From Calliphora vicina (Eukaryota > Arthropoda > Insecta > Diptera > Calliphoridae): a stretch of DNA of 64,000 nucleotides. The stretch's first letter is position 1, and each line of letters begins with the position of its first letter. Location of the stretch: positions 103,101,302 to 103,165,301 of the forward strand of contig NC_088783.1 in the NCBI RefSeq assembly GCF_958450345.1, in the 5' to 3' direction. Shown piece after piece: positions 43,663 to 53,637 of this stretch. A model generated the notes under the pieces. That model was not told where the DNA came from. It did no database searches and saw only the letters and a program-made list of their open reading frames with translations. The translations under genes and the position numbers were made by a program.

Positions 43663-44191
43663 TATTTCATCATTTCAACTAAAAGTGCAGTTTTTCTTAA
43701 CAGAATGCTACTGTTATTTACACCAAAATCTTTATATTAAAATTTTCTACCATACTGCATTTACAGAATATACAAATTTTGCCTTGTTAAATTTTTATAT
43801 AAGAAAAGGTAAGCAAAAATTAAAAAAAATTATAAGTTCGTATTTGAAAATCTGAATTTGTAATGCTATAAATAAAAAACCATCCAACAAAATGGCAATC
43901 TTGCTTTAAGAAACATTTAGGAAATTTAATTAGCTTTCTAATGCAAGTAATAATGTTTAAATCCGTTAAGAACCGCTTGAGTTAGAGGCAAATTACTAAA
44001 GCAAAATTTTTTCATTTTTTGGAAAAAAATGCATTTTGCCTAAAAAAACGAAAAAACGATTTGAGAGACCACTTCCCGTTTATCAATATTTAAGTGTTAT
44101 ACACCAAAATTCTTGTTTTTTATAGTAGATTAAGAAAATCGATGTTCATGAAGGAATTTCGAAAAAAAAATGAAAAGTGAGACGGTCTAAT
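43663..44191 (-). repeat. Right long terminal inverted repeat
   Basis: Complement of 40880-41360, ending TGAGACGGTCTAA. Confidence 0.85.
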
Positions 44192-44205
44192 ATACATATG
44201 TGTTT

Positions 44206-44385
44206 TCTATTTAACGCGGTTTTTAGGTCCCAATTTCTTTTTTGTTATGTGACTGATGTATTGTTTTAAGCGAAATAAAAAATAACTGGTCCCACAAAAG
44301 CATTTTGTTCTAAATTAGAACCTCGTTTTACGCGAATTTGATTTACACGCTACTTTTTTGGGCCCAACAAACCGCGTAAATGGAG
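44206..44385. mobile_element. MITE-like unit with ACGCGG ends
   Basis: Left TATTTAACGCGGTTTTTAGG, then TCCCAA; right TTGGGCCCAACAAACCGCG, then TAAATGG, are imperfect complements. About 180 bp, no ORF. Confidence 0.5.
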
Positions 44386-44389
44386 GCCT

Positions 44390-45345
44390 ACCTGTATATT
44401 ACGATGTTGGATCAGAAACTTTATGTTATTCGGCAAAACGAATTGGTTTGTTAGCTTTTTGGAAACACAAGCATCGATACTGGTATAAATAACACTATTA
44501 AAATTTGTTATCAATTTGGTGCTGGCGATGGATTTCACTTAAATTAATTGGTGTGGGAAGCTTTCTATTTATATAATTTGCGAATAATTTCCAATTTGTT
44601 TTGCTAAAATCAGGAAAACAATTCACTATTCTATTAACACTTAAGCTAACAATGGAAATAATTGGAAGGTGGTCAGAAGAAAGATCGTTGATTGTTCTTA
44701 CAGCTGATAAATTTTGTGACATGTTGGTTATAAAGAAGTCCAACGTGGAAGGTTGTCTCCTCGGGTCAGAAGGAAGATATGTAGGTTCGTATGGAGATAC
44801 AACTTCAAAATGGTGATTGTAGAGATTTTGCTGTAATAAATTTCCACAGCTGTTATTTCTAAGGCAGCCCCACTACTATGTCTGCTATTGAAATCACCAC
44901 CGAGTATGAAATTTTCGTAGGATGTCAGTTTCCGAATTCTTTACGAGTAGAATCGATTCCAACTGAACCACCGGGGAAATAACATGAGTAGATATTTATG
45001 CACTCAGTACCTGCAAACACTTTTAGGCCTATGTTTTCAATAAGTGATGTATTAAGGGGTGTAAAAGTTGATGGTTTATATTTTTTTAATAATAATTGCT
45101 ACACCTCCACCTCTTCTTTCCTCACGATCATTTCTGTAGCAGTAAAACTCTTTGTTTAATAGAAAGATTCTTGTTAAGCTAAGTTTCACATACTAGACAT
45201 ATGTCAATATTACATTTCAGCAAACAATTATAAAATTCTTCTTTTTTGTTCCGGATGCCACGAGCGTTCCATGATGTTATTATTAGTTTTTTGTTCATCG
45301 GTACACAAATTTGCAAACTGATAACCTCGAACTGTTCAGCACGAG
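44390..45345 (-). pseudogene. Jockey-type LINE ORF2, endonuclease part only
   Basis: On the minus strand ORF2 starts near 45340 with the endonuclease: LIITSWNARGIRNKKEEF then DICLVCET (catalytic Glu). Broken middle parts follow. A cleaner C-terminal block (about 44745-44560) comes last: DFFITNMSQ, TINDLSSDHLPI (the SDH catalytic His motif) and CFPDFSKTNWKLF. The element is cut off at about 44390, before RT. Together with the ORF1 upstream (45480-46420) it forms the 5' half of a jockey-type LINE, which is odd because most LINE copies lose the 5' end. Confidence 0.75.
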
Positions 45346-45479
45346 ATTTACATTTTCCCAAACTTGATATACATAAGTTCAAATGTTAATTTTTTTAATT
45401 CTTCAAAAGAGAATAGATTATTGTTATTATTAATATTATTTTTGTGATTATTAACATTATTATTATTTGATTCATTAAC

Positions 45480-46420
45480 ATTTCAACTATTGGCGTTAGG
45501 TATCCTTTGTTGGTTTAATGAATTTGTAAAGTTGTTGTTGTAGTTAACATTATTGTTAAAAGCTACTTTCGCTTGATTTGTTTGTTTAAAATTTCTTGGC
45601 TGCGTTCTTTGTCTTGTTTGCATGTATGAAATCCTACTAGGACAATCCGGTGACATTGCTTTGTGCGGGCCATTGCAGTTTGCACAAATTTCTACCGTTA
45701 CATTACAAACAGCGGTGTTATGGTTTCCTGCACATTTAGCACAGAATGTTTTTACCTTACATCTGCTGGAACCATGGCCAAACATTTGGCAGTTATAGCA
45801 CGGGGTTAGCTTATTTTTATTAGGTTTTTGATATTCCCACCTGACTTTGATGAAGTTTATAACTGTGTAATTCTGTCTCAATTCCTTCAAGGTGATAGAT
45901 TTACGTTCAAAGTATACTATATAGATTATTTGATCATTCCGACTTTATTTCGCTCTAGTCATAATTTTAACGTCTATGCATTTGAGACCCATTGAGTTTA
46001 GCTTATTTTTTAAAATGGTAGGATCACTTTTATCAAGACCCAGAAGAACAGCTTTATATGGATTATCATTTTTTGAAACATACGTGAAATGTTCAAGATT
46101 AAAATTGTCTGTTAGAGAATTACACATAGAGTCATAATCTTCTTTCTTTGTACAAAAAAGTTTCAGACCAATTGAGATTTTTCTTATCGAGTAATCTGTT
46201 ATCTTTAAATATCTGCACACTTCATGCAACTGTTCAATTTTACATTTTAACACTGTTATTGGAGGAATGTTAACTTTAACAGATTTATCGATAACGGTAT
46301 CGTCATCAGTATCATCATCGAGTGTTTGTAGTGGTGAATAACTGCTTGGTTAAGCTTTATTATTCATAACGTTATGCCTGTTAAAGGCAACAGCATCGTC
46401 TTCTTTTTCTCGCGTACGTT
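45480..46420 (-). pseudogene. Jockey-type LINE ORF1 (Gag-like, zinc knuckles)
   Basis: A single frame holds the protein except for in-frame TAA codons near 46350 and at 45945. An acidic N-terminus (LDDDTDDDTV) leads to an RRM-like segment and the PRE_C2HC-type domain (NPYKAVLLGLDKSDPTIL, GLKCIDVKIM, IVYFERKSITLKELRQNY). Then come CCHC-type knuckles in a row (CYNCQMFGHGSSRC, CAKCAGNHNTAVC, CANCNGPHKAMSPDC). The Asn-rich tail ends at 45483. Such proteins bind element RNA. ORF2 follows on the same strand after a short AT-rich gap. Confidence 0.8.
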
Positions 46421-46559
46421 TAATGTTGTTGGTTGATAATGTAATAATTTTTGTTATTGTTAAAGAAAATGTTTGTTTTTTATTTGCAAAAAAAAATATA
46501 GCTGTAAACTTCAAATGTTAAGAACACAACTTTATACACTGAATGCCAGTAGAAGAATG

Positions 46560-46985
46560 ACTATAAACAGTTTTATTCCCTCCAATAACGGTTGAAAAGA
46601 TCCAGACGAGTTTCCAAGGTTTTAAGGCGAACATTTTACGAGGCCTATCGAATTTGATTTTCAGATATCTGTTATAGAGGCAGACTATATCTTCGAGTTT
46701 TTGCTTCTTTGCTTTTTTAAGTCATTGTCGAGACATTCAACCACTTCAAGTGAAACTTTATTAGACAAATAATTAGTTTTCTTTAAATCCGCTATTAAAA
46801 TATCAGCTAAATTCTTGTATTTATATAATTCTTTCGAAATTTTAACATTCTCGACTTTTAACCTCGTATTCTCTTGTCTTCCTTCTCTATATTTGGAACG
46901 ATAAAAGTCTCGGGTTTTTTCTGCTGTCTTCAATGTGTTTAATGCATAATGCATTAAACACATTGAAGACAGCAGGCTTCACGAA
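46560..46985 (-). pseudogene. Unidentified coiled-coil frame ending in a palindrome
   Basis: 92 codons open at 46685-46963 on the minus strand. They encode a charged coiled coil (KTAEKTRDFYRSKYREG, ENTRLKVENVKISKELYKYK) like the tail of THAP-type transposon proteins. The start of the frame lies inside the 55-bp palindrome, so the true N-terminus is not here. No family assignment. Confidence 0.3.
46921..46975. repeat. 55-bp perfect palindrome
   Basis: Arms of 27 bases (CTGCTGTCTTCAATGTG...TTTAATGCAT and its exact complement) with one central A. It could extrude as a cruciform. It may be a junction between two copies of one transposon end, or an assembly fold-back. Confidence 0.9.
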
Positions 46986-47263
46986 CACACGAATTCAAAT
47001 GCTGCTGGCTGAAGTTGCAATCGTGCGGCAGCTGCTTTTAAAGACGACAGCTTCGAAGTAAATAGCTGATTTATAATTCAGTGGTGTCACTTTAATTTTT
47101 TACTTTAATAAAAAATAACCGTAGAATATTCCAAAGTAATTAAGATTTAAACAATTATTTGGAGTAAATATATATATATGGTAATAATTGATGTATGTAC
47201 CTGTTATTAATATATTTCAATATGGTTATCAGAAACTTCTCTCTTCATTGTGTTTAATGCATG
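46946..47263. mobile_element. Possible MITE sharing the palindrome arm
   Basis: Left ATGCATTAAACACATTGAAG and right CTTCATTGTGTTTAATGCAT are complementary over 20 bp with one mismatch. About 318 bp, no ORF. One arm of the palindrome is therefore also the left end of this unit. Confidence 0.5.
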
Positions 47264-47336
47264 ATTGTGATAAAGGGTTTTTCAACAAGAAATTGTGAAT
47301 TTTTCAATTGTGGCACAACAACATGTTAGTTTTGAC

Positions 47337-47500
47337 CATAGAGAATAGACATAGAGCGGTAACTCTACTGTCAAAGACCTAACTCAGTTGTCAAAAACCT
47401 AAGTGGTGAAAATGTATTAGTAGAAAAAACTATGTGAAAACAAAAACAACACTCGTATGTGTGATTATTTTTTTCTAGTTTCCGCTCTATGTTGTCTATG
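47337..47500. mobile_element. hAT-type MITE, CATAGA family copy 3
   Basis: 164 bp; ends CATAGAGAATAGACATAGAG and the complement of CATAGACAACATAGAGCGG. It is flanked by the perfect 8-bp duplication GTTTTGAC (47329-47336, 47501-47508). Confidence 0.85.
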
Positions 47501-47544
47501 GTTTTGACATTTAGTTTTGTTAGCAATTGTTACAATGAGCGATT

Positions 47545-47690
47545 ATTGAGAAGCATTTGCATGCTCAACGTGTCACTCTATGGTGCGCTATGGACCGTTT
47601 TTTTGCGAAGATGAGGCTGGAAATGTGGTAACGGTCAATGTATCATATTATCGCGCCATGTTAACAACTTAATTTTGGCCTATTCTTTAT
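47545..47690 (+). pseudogene. Short mariner (rosa-like) transposase scrap
   Basis: Broken frames read IIEKHLHAQRVTLWCA then PFFCEDEAGNVVTVN and YYRAMLTT. They match the region between the first two catalytic motifs of DD41D-type transposases, where the intact copy at 32113 has LHPLKVTVWCAVF. Under 50 residues remain. Confidence 0.55.
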
Positions 47691-47879
47691 GACGTGTTTT
47701 TGAGCACATGAATACTGGATTCAATTATGAAATAATTGAAAACAATTCAATATGTGATAAATATTTGAATTGAAACTGTTTAGGAATTTTTTTTAGTGCA
47801 TAAATGCTTCTGCCATCGATAGAATAAAAATATTATATTGTGTTGAATTTATGACTTCAAAATTACGAATTTTTTTCAA

Positions 47880-48362
47880 ATTTCAAGCTCTTATTTTGAA
47901 CCATATGTATAATATAAATTTATTCAAAGTATTAGCTTTGAATGGCAACATGGAAAAGAATTGCTCATATTTTGAGGCCAAGAACGAATCAAGCCAATAT
48001 CGGATAATCTGTTCCAAAGTGAAGCGTATCTCAGAGACAGCGTTCTGCATCGTTCGAAACAAATAGTAGTCGGACGGAGCACGGTCAGGACTATAAAGCG
48101 GTTGAAGCAAAACTTGCCAACCACAACAGGTATTGTAACATGTGGCCGAGCGTTGTCGTGATGGAATTTACGATTTCACGTCTTAACGCATATTCTGGGC
48201 ATTTTTCGGTCAATACATGGTACAGGTTCCCTGTGATGGTCTGGTCAGATTTCAGCAGCTCATAATTGATAGGACCCTTTTTCTCCCACCAAATACAGAG
48301 AATTACCTTAGCGCCAGGGATATTTGGCTTTGGTGTGGATTCGGCTGGTTGGCCGGGCTTCA
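47880..48362 (-). pseudogene. mos1-type mariner transposase, C-terminal part
   Basis: Minus-strand pieces: VKPGQPAESTPKPNIPGAKV and LCIWWEKKGPINYELLK (48360-48260), the region of the second catalytic Asp (frameshifted), then a YSPDRAPSDYYLFRTMQNA block (48095-48040) with the third catalytic Asp (DD34D-type) and a degraded end. The N-terminal part lies at 55249-55580 in the same orientation; a hAT element separates them with an 8-bp duplication. Confidence 0.8.
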
Positions 48363-48454
48363 CATACGATCAGTGCTGCCAACTTTTTTTGGAGAAATCG
48401 TTAATTAAAAAAAAATAATAAATAAAGTTATTATTTAATAAAAAAATAATTAAT

Positions 48455-49262
48455 TTAATTTTGGTATTTAATTCTGGTACATTTCTGTGTGACATTTTTT
48501 AATAAGTCATTTTTAATTGCTATATTAAAACACTGAGAATTATTTAACTTAAGATAATCTTTTGAAAACAATATTCCTTGTAATGTTGAAGAATCCAAAG
48601 CATTTCTGGTTTTTGTTTTATTTAAATTTACAATATTAAAAATTCTGTCAACGTTCGCCGACGAATGTGGTAGTGCCATTAAACTCGAAACAAATTGTGT
48701 TAAAATTGGGAAGGCCATTGCATTATTGGCTCTCTTTAAATTAGAAACATTTTTCCAAAACACCAATGTTTCGAGTTCGGTGAATTTCATATCACGTAAT
48801 TCTCGAACTTCATTATCAAGTTCTTGATATTCTTTTCCATTTATTAAATTTGGAAAAAGTTTGGCCAATTGTAAAATTGAATCATTTTTTTTTTAAAGCT
48901 ACGCTTGGTTCAATGGAGTTTAATCCTAAAAGTTTATCGCCAAAATCAAAACGTTTTAAAATTTGTGAAACCAATTCAATATAAAATTCAATCAACAAAT
49001 ATATTATATTGACTATATTCAATATTTAAACTAGATTGGTTATCCTTCACGTAAACGCCAAGGATACACTTCATCTTTATTTAAAAATATGTCTTCGTTA
49101 TTAAAACTTTGGATTTCAAAATTAAACAAATACTCTTCTTTCTCAAAATTTGATAAGACGGTTTTTAACAATCTGGACAACTACTCACTGTATATATTTT
49201 GGATTTGTACACTTTCACTTTGAAAAAGTTTGTTGACATTGTTTATAAGACGAAGAATATAC
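48455..49262 (-). pseudogene. hAT transposase, C-terminal part with dimerisation domain
   Basis: The frame joins from beyond the insertion at LRLINNVNKLFQSESVQIQ. After stops it continues with SNFEKEEYLFNF, DEVYPWRLREG and FDFGDKLLGLN. It ends in the well-preserved hAT dimerisation domain (MAFPILTQFVSSLMALPHSS, ANVDRIFNIVNLNKTKTRN), stop at 48455. The LPHSSANVDRIFN motif is the ZMYM/Buster-type version of the hAT signature. In-frame stops in the middle make it inactive. Confidence 0.8.
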
Positions 49263-49635
49263 TTTAAACAAGTAAGAATACTATATTCGGCCGTGCCGAA
49301 TCTTAAATACCCTCCACCTAAATATGATGGTATAAAAACTGAAATAATATAACAATTGTTAGAAAGACTAGTTTACGTAGAAGATATTTTATTTCATATG
49401 TACAAAAAATTCTATCTAATTCAGCAATTTATAACTGAAATTCCTATTAGAACGTATGAAATTTAACAATTTATATAATTAATAATTAGTTAATACGTTT
49501 GGATCAACATTTTCCCTTTTAACCTCAAGTGAAGAAACAGAGTATAAACAAGTAAGAGTGCTATATTCGGCTATGCCGAATCTTATATATCCTTCACCTT
49601 TGTTGTGGATGCATTATTATTTTTTATAATTAGTA

Positions 49636-50933
49636 AGGAGTGAGATCGAAAAATTCTTAACATACATATATGTTTATAAAAAAGAAACCACTAAACTTAC
49701 AGCTTTAATTTTTTTTTTATTTGATTGAAATTATTATTACAATTTACAAAAAAAATTATTTTTATAGTTTTAATCACTAGTGATGAAATTTTGAACCTTT
49801 TTCGGAAACCCTTCCATTAACGTTTTTATAGTGCTTTCTGTCACTTTGCTCGAACATGTAGTCCATCTCCGTTTAAAATCTACCACACTTTTGGACACCT
49901 TTTTTGTACTCTTCAATTCTCTTTTAACAAGAGCCCAATATCTCTCCACTGGCCTTAGCTCCGGGCAGTTTGGAGGATTTGCCTCTCTTGGTACAAATAC
50001 CACATTATTGTTCTTGTACCACTCAAGGGCTTGTTTGCCATAGTGACAGGATGCCAAGTCAGGCCAAAAATAAGTGGACACATTATGAAGTCTTATGAAT
50101 GGAAGCAGCCTTTTTTGTAAACATTCCTTGATGTAAATTTCGGTATTTATAGAGCCCGTTGTAACAAATGAGTGGCTTCTTTTGCCGCAACTGCATATTG
50201 CTTGCCATACCAAGAACTTTCTGGGAAATTTTGTCTGCTTTTGGGTCCTAAACTTTTCTTCAACATTCCCTCGAGCATCAGCAACATAAAATTTTTGACC
50301 TGGAAGTTGCGAAAAATCTGCCAGAACATACGTTTCGTCATCCATTATGCAGCAAGAATATTTTTTTATAAAACTTGACTTCAATTTCCGTGCTCTGTTT
50401 TTGGCCTCTAAATTTTTAGTAGCGTTCCTGTCAGGAACTTTTTGAGCCTTGTATGTTTTTAAACCTGCATTAGCTTTAACTTTTCGTACCAAATAGTCCG
50501 AGCACTGAGCTAACCGGGCTGCTTTCCTACCGGATGTGTTGGGAGCTCTTTTGAAAATGCGTTCTATTTTTTTGGCTTTAGAAACATCATGTGGACCATT
50601 CCTTCTACCTGAACCAGGTTTTCTATCAACTGACAAGTTCTCCCGGTACTGTTTAATAACATTGGAAACAGTTTGACGGCAGACCTTTGTATGCTTGGCC
50701 AACTTTTTGTAAGACCAAGTTGGGTTTTGTTGAAAATATTTAATAATTTCAGTACGCACTTTTTTCTGGTCACTCATTTTAATCAGATTAACAAAAAAAT
50801 TAATATAATTGACATTACACATAATAACTGACATGTTTTTCAAAGGTAACTTGATCAAAAAAAAATTCAAATAATACTTGGGTTAAAAAATGTAATGAAA
50901 AACGTGTGTTAAGATTTTTTCGATCTCACTCCT
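49636..50933 (-). mobile_element. Complete DD37E mariner (ITmD37E-like)
   Basis: 1298 bp, TA on both sides (49634-49635, 50934-50935). Terminal repeats are AGGAGTGAGATCGAAAAA then TCTTAACA and the complement. One intact transposase gene is inside. It is the innermost and probably youngest element of the nest. Confidence 0.9.
49770..50777 (-). CDS. DD37E mariner transposase, intact
   Basis: 335 aa from the ATG at 50777 (MSDQKKVRTEI). An in-frame ATG further upstream (50870) would add 31 residues of AT-rich translation and is unlikely. The N-terminus is a paired-type DNA-binding region (WSYKKLAKHTKVCRQTVSNV, then a basic PGSGRRNGPHD hinge and a second helix-turn-helix). The core has acidic residues in CIMDDETYVLADF, YFWPDLASCHYG and CPELRPVERYW. 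There are 37 residues between the second Asp and the Glu: DD37E, a group known from mosquitoes (ITmD37E). No lesion. It may also have supplied the related relic at 31015-31270. Confidence 0.9.
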   Translation of the reverse strand: MSDQKKVRTEIIKYFQQNPTWSYKKLAKHTKVCRQTVSNVIKQYRENLSVDRKPGSGRRNGPHDVSKAKKIERIFKRAPNTSGRKAARLAQCSDYLVRKVKANAGLKTYKAQKVPDRNATKNLEAKNRARKLKSSFIKKYSCCIMDDETYVLADFSQLPGQKFYVADARGNVEEKFRTQKQTKFPRKFLVWQAICSCGKRSHSFVTTGSINTEIYIKECLQKRLLPFIRLHNVSTYFWPDLASCHYGKQALEWYKNNNVVFVPREANPPNCPELRPVERYWALVKRELKSTKKVSKSVVDFKRRWTTCSSKVTESTIKTLMEGFPKKVQNFITSD

Positions 50934-50984
50934 TATATAGGTATGTATGTACATTGCCCACTTTCAGCTTTATCAAGAACACAC

Positions 50985-51440
50985 AAAAACAACAACAACG
51001 CCAAACGAAACAGAACACCAAAAGAAAAAACAAAATACGCAAGGCAATGAAACCAACACACATCCAAACATACATTTAATTGTATAAAAAACAACAACAA
51101 CGCCAAAAGAAACAAAACACAAAAGAAAAACAAAATACGCAAAGCATGCACATTCAAACATACGATTTGTTGATTTTTTGTCAAAAAAACCAACACACAA
51201 CCAAACAAAAGTTTAGTTGTATAAAAAACAACAACAACGCCAAAAGAAACAAAATACGCAAAGCTTGCACATCCAAACATAAGTTTTGTTGTTTTTTGTC
51301 AAAAAAACCAACACACAACCAAACAAAAGTTTAGTTGTATAAAAAACAACAACAACGCCAAAAGAAACAAAACACAAAAAAAAACAAAATACGCAAAGCT
51401 TGCACATCCAACCATACGTTTTGTTGCTTTTTTGTCAAAG
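50985..51440. repeat. Minisatellite, ~115-140-bp unit, about 3.5 copies
   Basis: Units start TATAAAAAACAACAACAACG then CCAAAAGAAAC and run to TTTGTTG.TTTTTTGTC. They begin near 51081, 51222 and 51338, with a partial copy at 50985. Frames found on either strand here are repeat artefacts. Confidence 0.8.
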
Positions 51441-51829
51441 CATGCAATACATTGTGTTTTTTGATGAAATTTTCAGAGGTTGTCTCGGATTTTTGCTCAT
51501 ATCTCCGTTATTTATGGACGGATTTTGCTGATTTTAAATAGCAAAATTCTCGAAAGTATGTCTGACAGAATTGTTGAAGATTTGGATCCCGGAGATATCT
51601 GGGGCCTTCAGAAAATTGATTTCAACAGACAGACAGACGGACAGACAGACGGACATGGCTTAATCGACTCCGCTATCTATAAGGATCCAGAATATATATA
51701 CTTTATAGGGTCGGAAATGAAAAATGTAGAAATTACAAACGGAATGACAAAATTATATATACCCTTCTCACGAAGCTGAAGGGTATAAAAAGGGTATACA
51801 AATATATTTAGACAAATTTCAAAATATTT

Positions 51830-53200
51830 GGTTGTGCAACTTATGTGGGAGCTATGACCTATTATGATTCGATTGTCATAAAATATTTTTATGTGATTTT
51901 GATGTATTTATATGAGAGCTGTGGCCAATTATGGTCCAATATTCACAAAATTCAGTATTATGATTTCAGAATACAAATTACTGATCTGTGTACTATTTTG
52001 GTTTAATATATGGCTGCTATGACCTATTATGGTCCTAAGTATTTAAGGGCTATTTTTGTAGAATTTCATATAAACAACGCTATTAACAAGAGTGGACCTT
52101 ATATGGGAGCTATGCCGAATTATAGACCAATATTTAAAAAATCTTGTACGATCTTGGATACAAATTACTGATCCGTGTAAAATGTTCGTTCAGTATAAAT
52201 TTTTATGGATATTTGTGCAAGTTAATGTGTTTTCCTGAAGTGGTTCTTATATGGAGTTTATGACCAATTATGGGCCTATCATCATAAAATTTGGTACATC
52301 GATTTTTGTATATATTGAATAAATTTGTTTTGAATTTCAACCTGATAACTATATTTGTAAGAAATTTATGAGGATTTTAGTGATTTTCGGGAGTGGACCT
52401 TATATGGGAGCTATGGTTAAATATGGACCGATATTCACAAAATCCAAAAGTATGATTACTGGATACAAATTACTGATCTGTGCATAATTTCATTTTGATA
52501 TCGATGTTTTTAATAGTTTTTAAGGTTAATATCTTTTATCGGAAATGCGCCTTATAGGGGAGCTATGACCAATTACCGGCCAATCTGCATAAAATTTGAT
52601 AGTGATATCTATGTATAGGAGTATAATTTTTGTCGAATTTTAGCATGATAAATGTATTTGTAAGAGATTTATGAGTACTTAACTGATTTTTGGAAGTGGA
52701 CCTTATATGGGAGCTATGGTCAAATATGGACCGATATTCACAAAATCCAGTAGTATGATTTCTAAATATATACTACGGATGTGTGTGAAATTTTGTTTTG
52801 ATATTGATATTTTTTAGATATTTATGTAGGTTATTGTGTTTTTAGGAAGTGGTCCTTATATGGGAGCTATAACCAATTATCTGCCGATCTTCATAGAATT
52901 AGGTACAGCGATTTTGGTATATATTGGGATTATTCATGTCGAATTTCAACTTGATAGCGATATTTATAAGACATTTATGCTTATTTAAGAGATTTTCGGA
53001 AGTGTACTTTATATGGGGGCTATGGTCAAATATGGGCCGATCCACGAAAAATTTTGCAATATAATTTCCTTTACCACGAAACTTATTTTTGCTGAATTTT
53101 ATGTGGATATTCCTATTCTGTAGGGATTTATAGACCATAGAACCATATTTCGGGAAGAAATTTGTATGGGGGCTAGGAGAAATCATGAACCGATTCTTAT
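51830..53200 (+). repeat. Degenerate ~150-bp tandem array inside the INE-like element
   Basis: The block CTTATATGGGAGCTATG.CC followed by AATTATGGACCGAT recurs at about 52096, 52246, 52400, 52551, 52700, 52853, 53007 and 53163 (spacing 149-156 bp), with weaker units at 51840-52010. Each unit also has TGATTTTCGGAAGTGG just before the block. Noncoding. Confidence 0.85.
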
Positions 53201-53637
53201 AATTTTCACCAGAGTTACTCCTTTTATCATAAAAGTAACGAGTGCAAAATTTTATGATATTACCTGCAATATATTTACAAAAAATATCCAAAAATATGTG
53301 AAAATTATAAATTTTTTTTTGAGGTTGTCCCACATTTTCATTCATAACTTTGGTTCCACTGTACCGATTTCGCTGATTTTCAATACCAAACTGCTTAGGA
53401 CAATAATAAACATTTTTCTTGCAACTCTACTAAGTTTGTTTGCGTATTTTGGACGTGAGCGTGTTTTACACAGACGGACAGACAGACGGACATTGCTCAA
53501 TCGACTTAGAATTTCATAAGGATCAATAATATATATACTTTGTTGGGTCTCAGATGAATATTTCTCAATGTTACACACGGAATGACAAACTTATATATAC
53601 CCTCATTCACCACTTATGGTGGTGGAGGGTATAAAAA

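Larger units (their letters stand above)
40880..44191 (+). mobile_element. 3.3-kb DNA transposon with ~0.5-kb terminal inverted repeats
   Basis: Ends begin TTAGACCGTCTCA on the left and finish TGAGACGGTCTAA on the right. The inverted repeats run about 480-530 bp inward (40880-41360 and 43663-44191). They share CATCGATTTTCTTAATCTAC, GGTGTATAACACTTAAATAT, AGTGGTCTCTCAAATCG and TGCACTTTTAGTTGAAATGA. One transposase gene on the plus strand lies between, with a short intron. Target duplication could not be settled (GTAC vs ATAC). Confidence 0.85.
49546..51790 (+). mobile_element. Inner INE-1/DINE-like element carrying a mariner
   Basis: Starts AAACAAGTAAGAGTGC, hairpin TTCGGCTATGCCGAA, ATATCCTTCACC. 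It ends TATACCCTTCTCACGAAGCT then GAAGGGTATA, a 10-bp-stem hairpin. It contains the DD37E mariner (49636-50933), a minisatellite (50985-51440) and the shared tail module with GGACATGGCTTAATCGACTC. Confidence 0.72.
49266..53637 (+). mobile_element. Outer INE-1/DINE-like element, long form
   Basis: Starts AAACAAGTAAGAATAC, with the hairpin TCGGCCGTGCCGA and ATACCCTCCACC. It ends GGTGGTGGAGGGTATA, complementary to that start. The 3' hairpin TATACCCTC/GAGGGTATA is present. Its middle holds an array of ~150-bp monomers (51830-53200) and is split near 49546-51790 by a second element of the same kind. It sits in a hAT transposase gene between codons that join cleanly across it, with no obvious target duplication, as expected of Helitron/Helentron insertions. 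Confidence 0.75.

Noticed and set aside
50933..51541. Several 60-115 codon frames on both strands
   Set aside because: Repeat-driven frames in the CAACAAC minisatellite, Phe/Val- or Lys/Gln-rich only.
51830..53200. CRISPR array, because of regular ~150-bp spacing
   Set aside because: Repeats are long and degenerate with no short unique spacers or cas genes; this is eukaryotic tandem DNA inside a TE.
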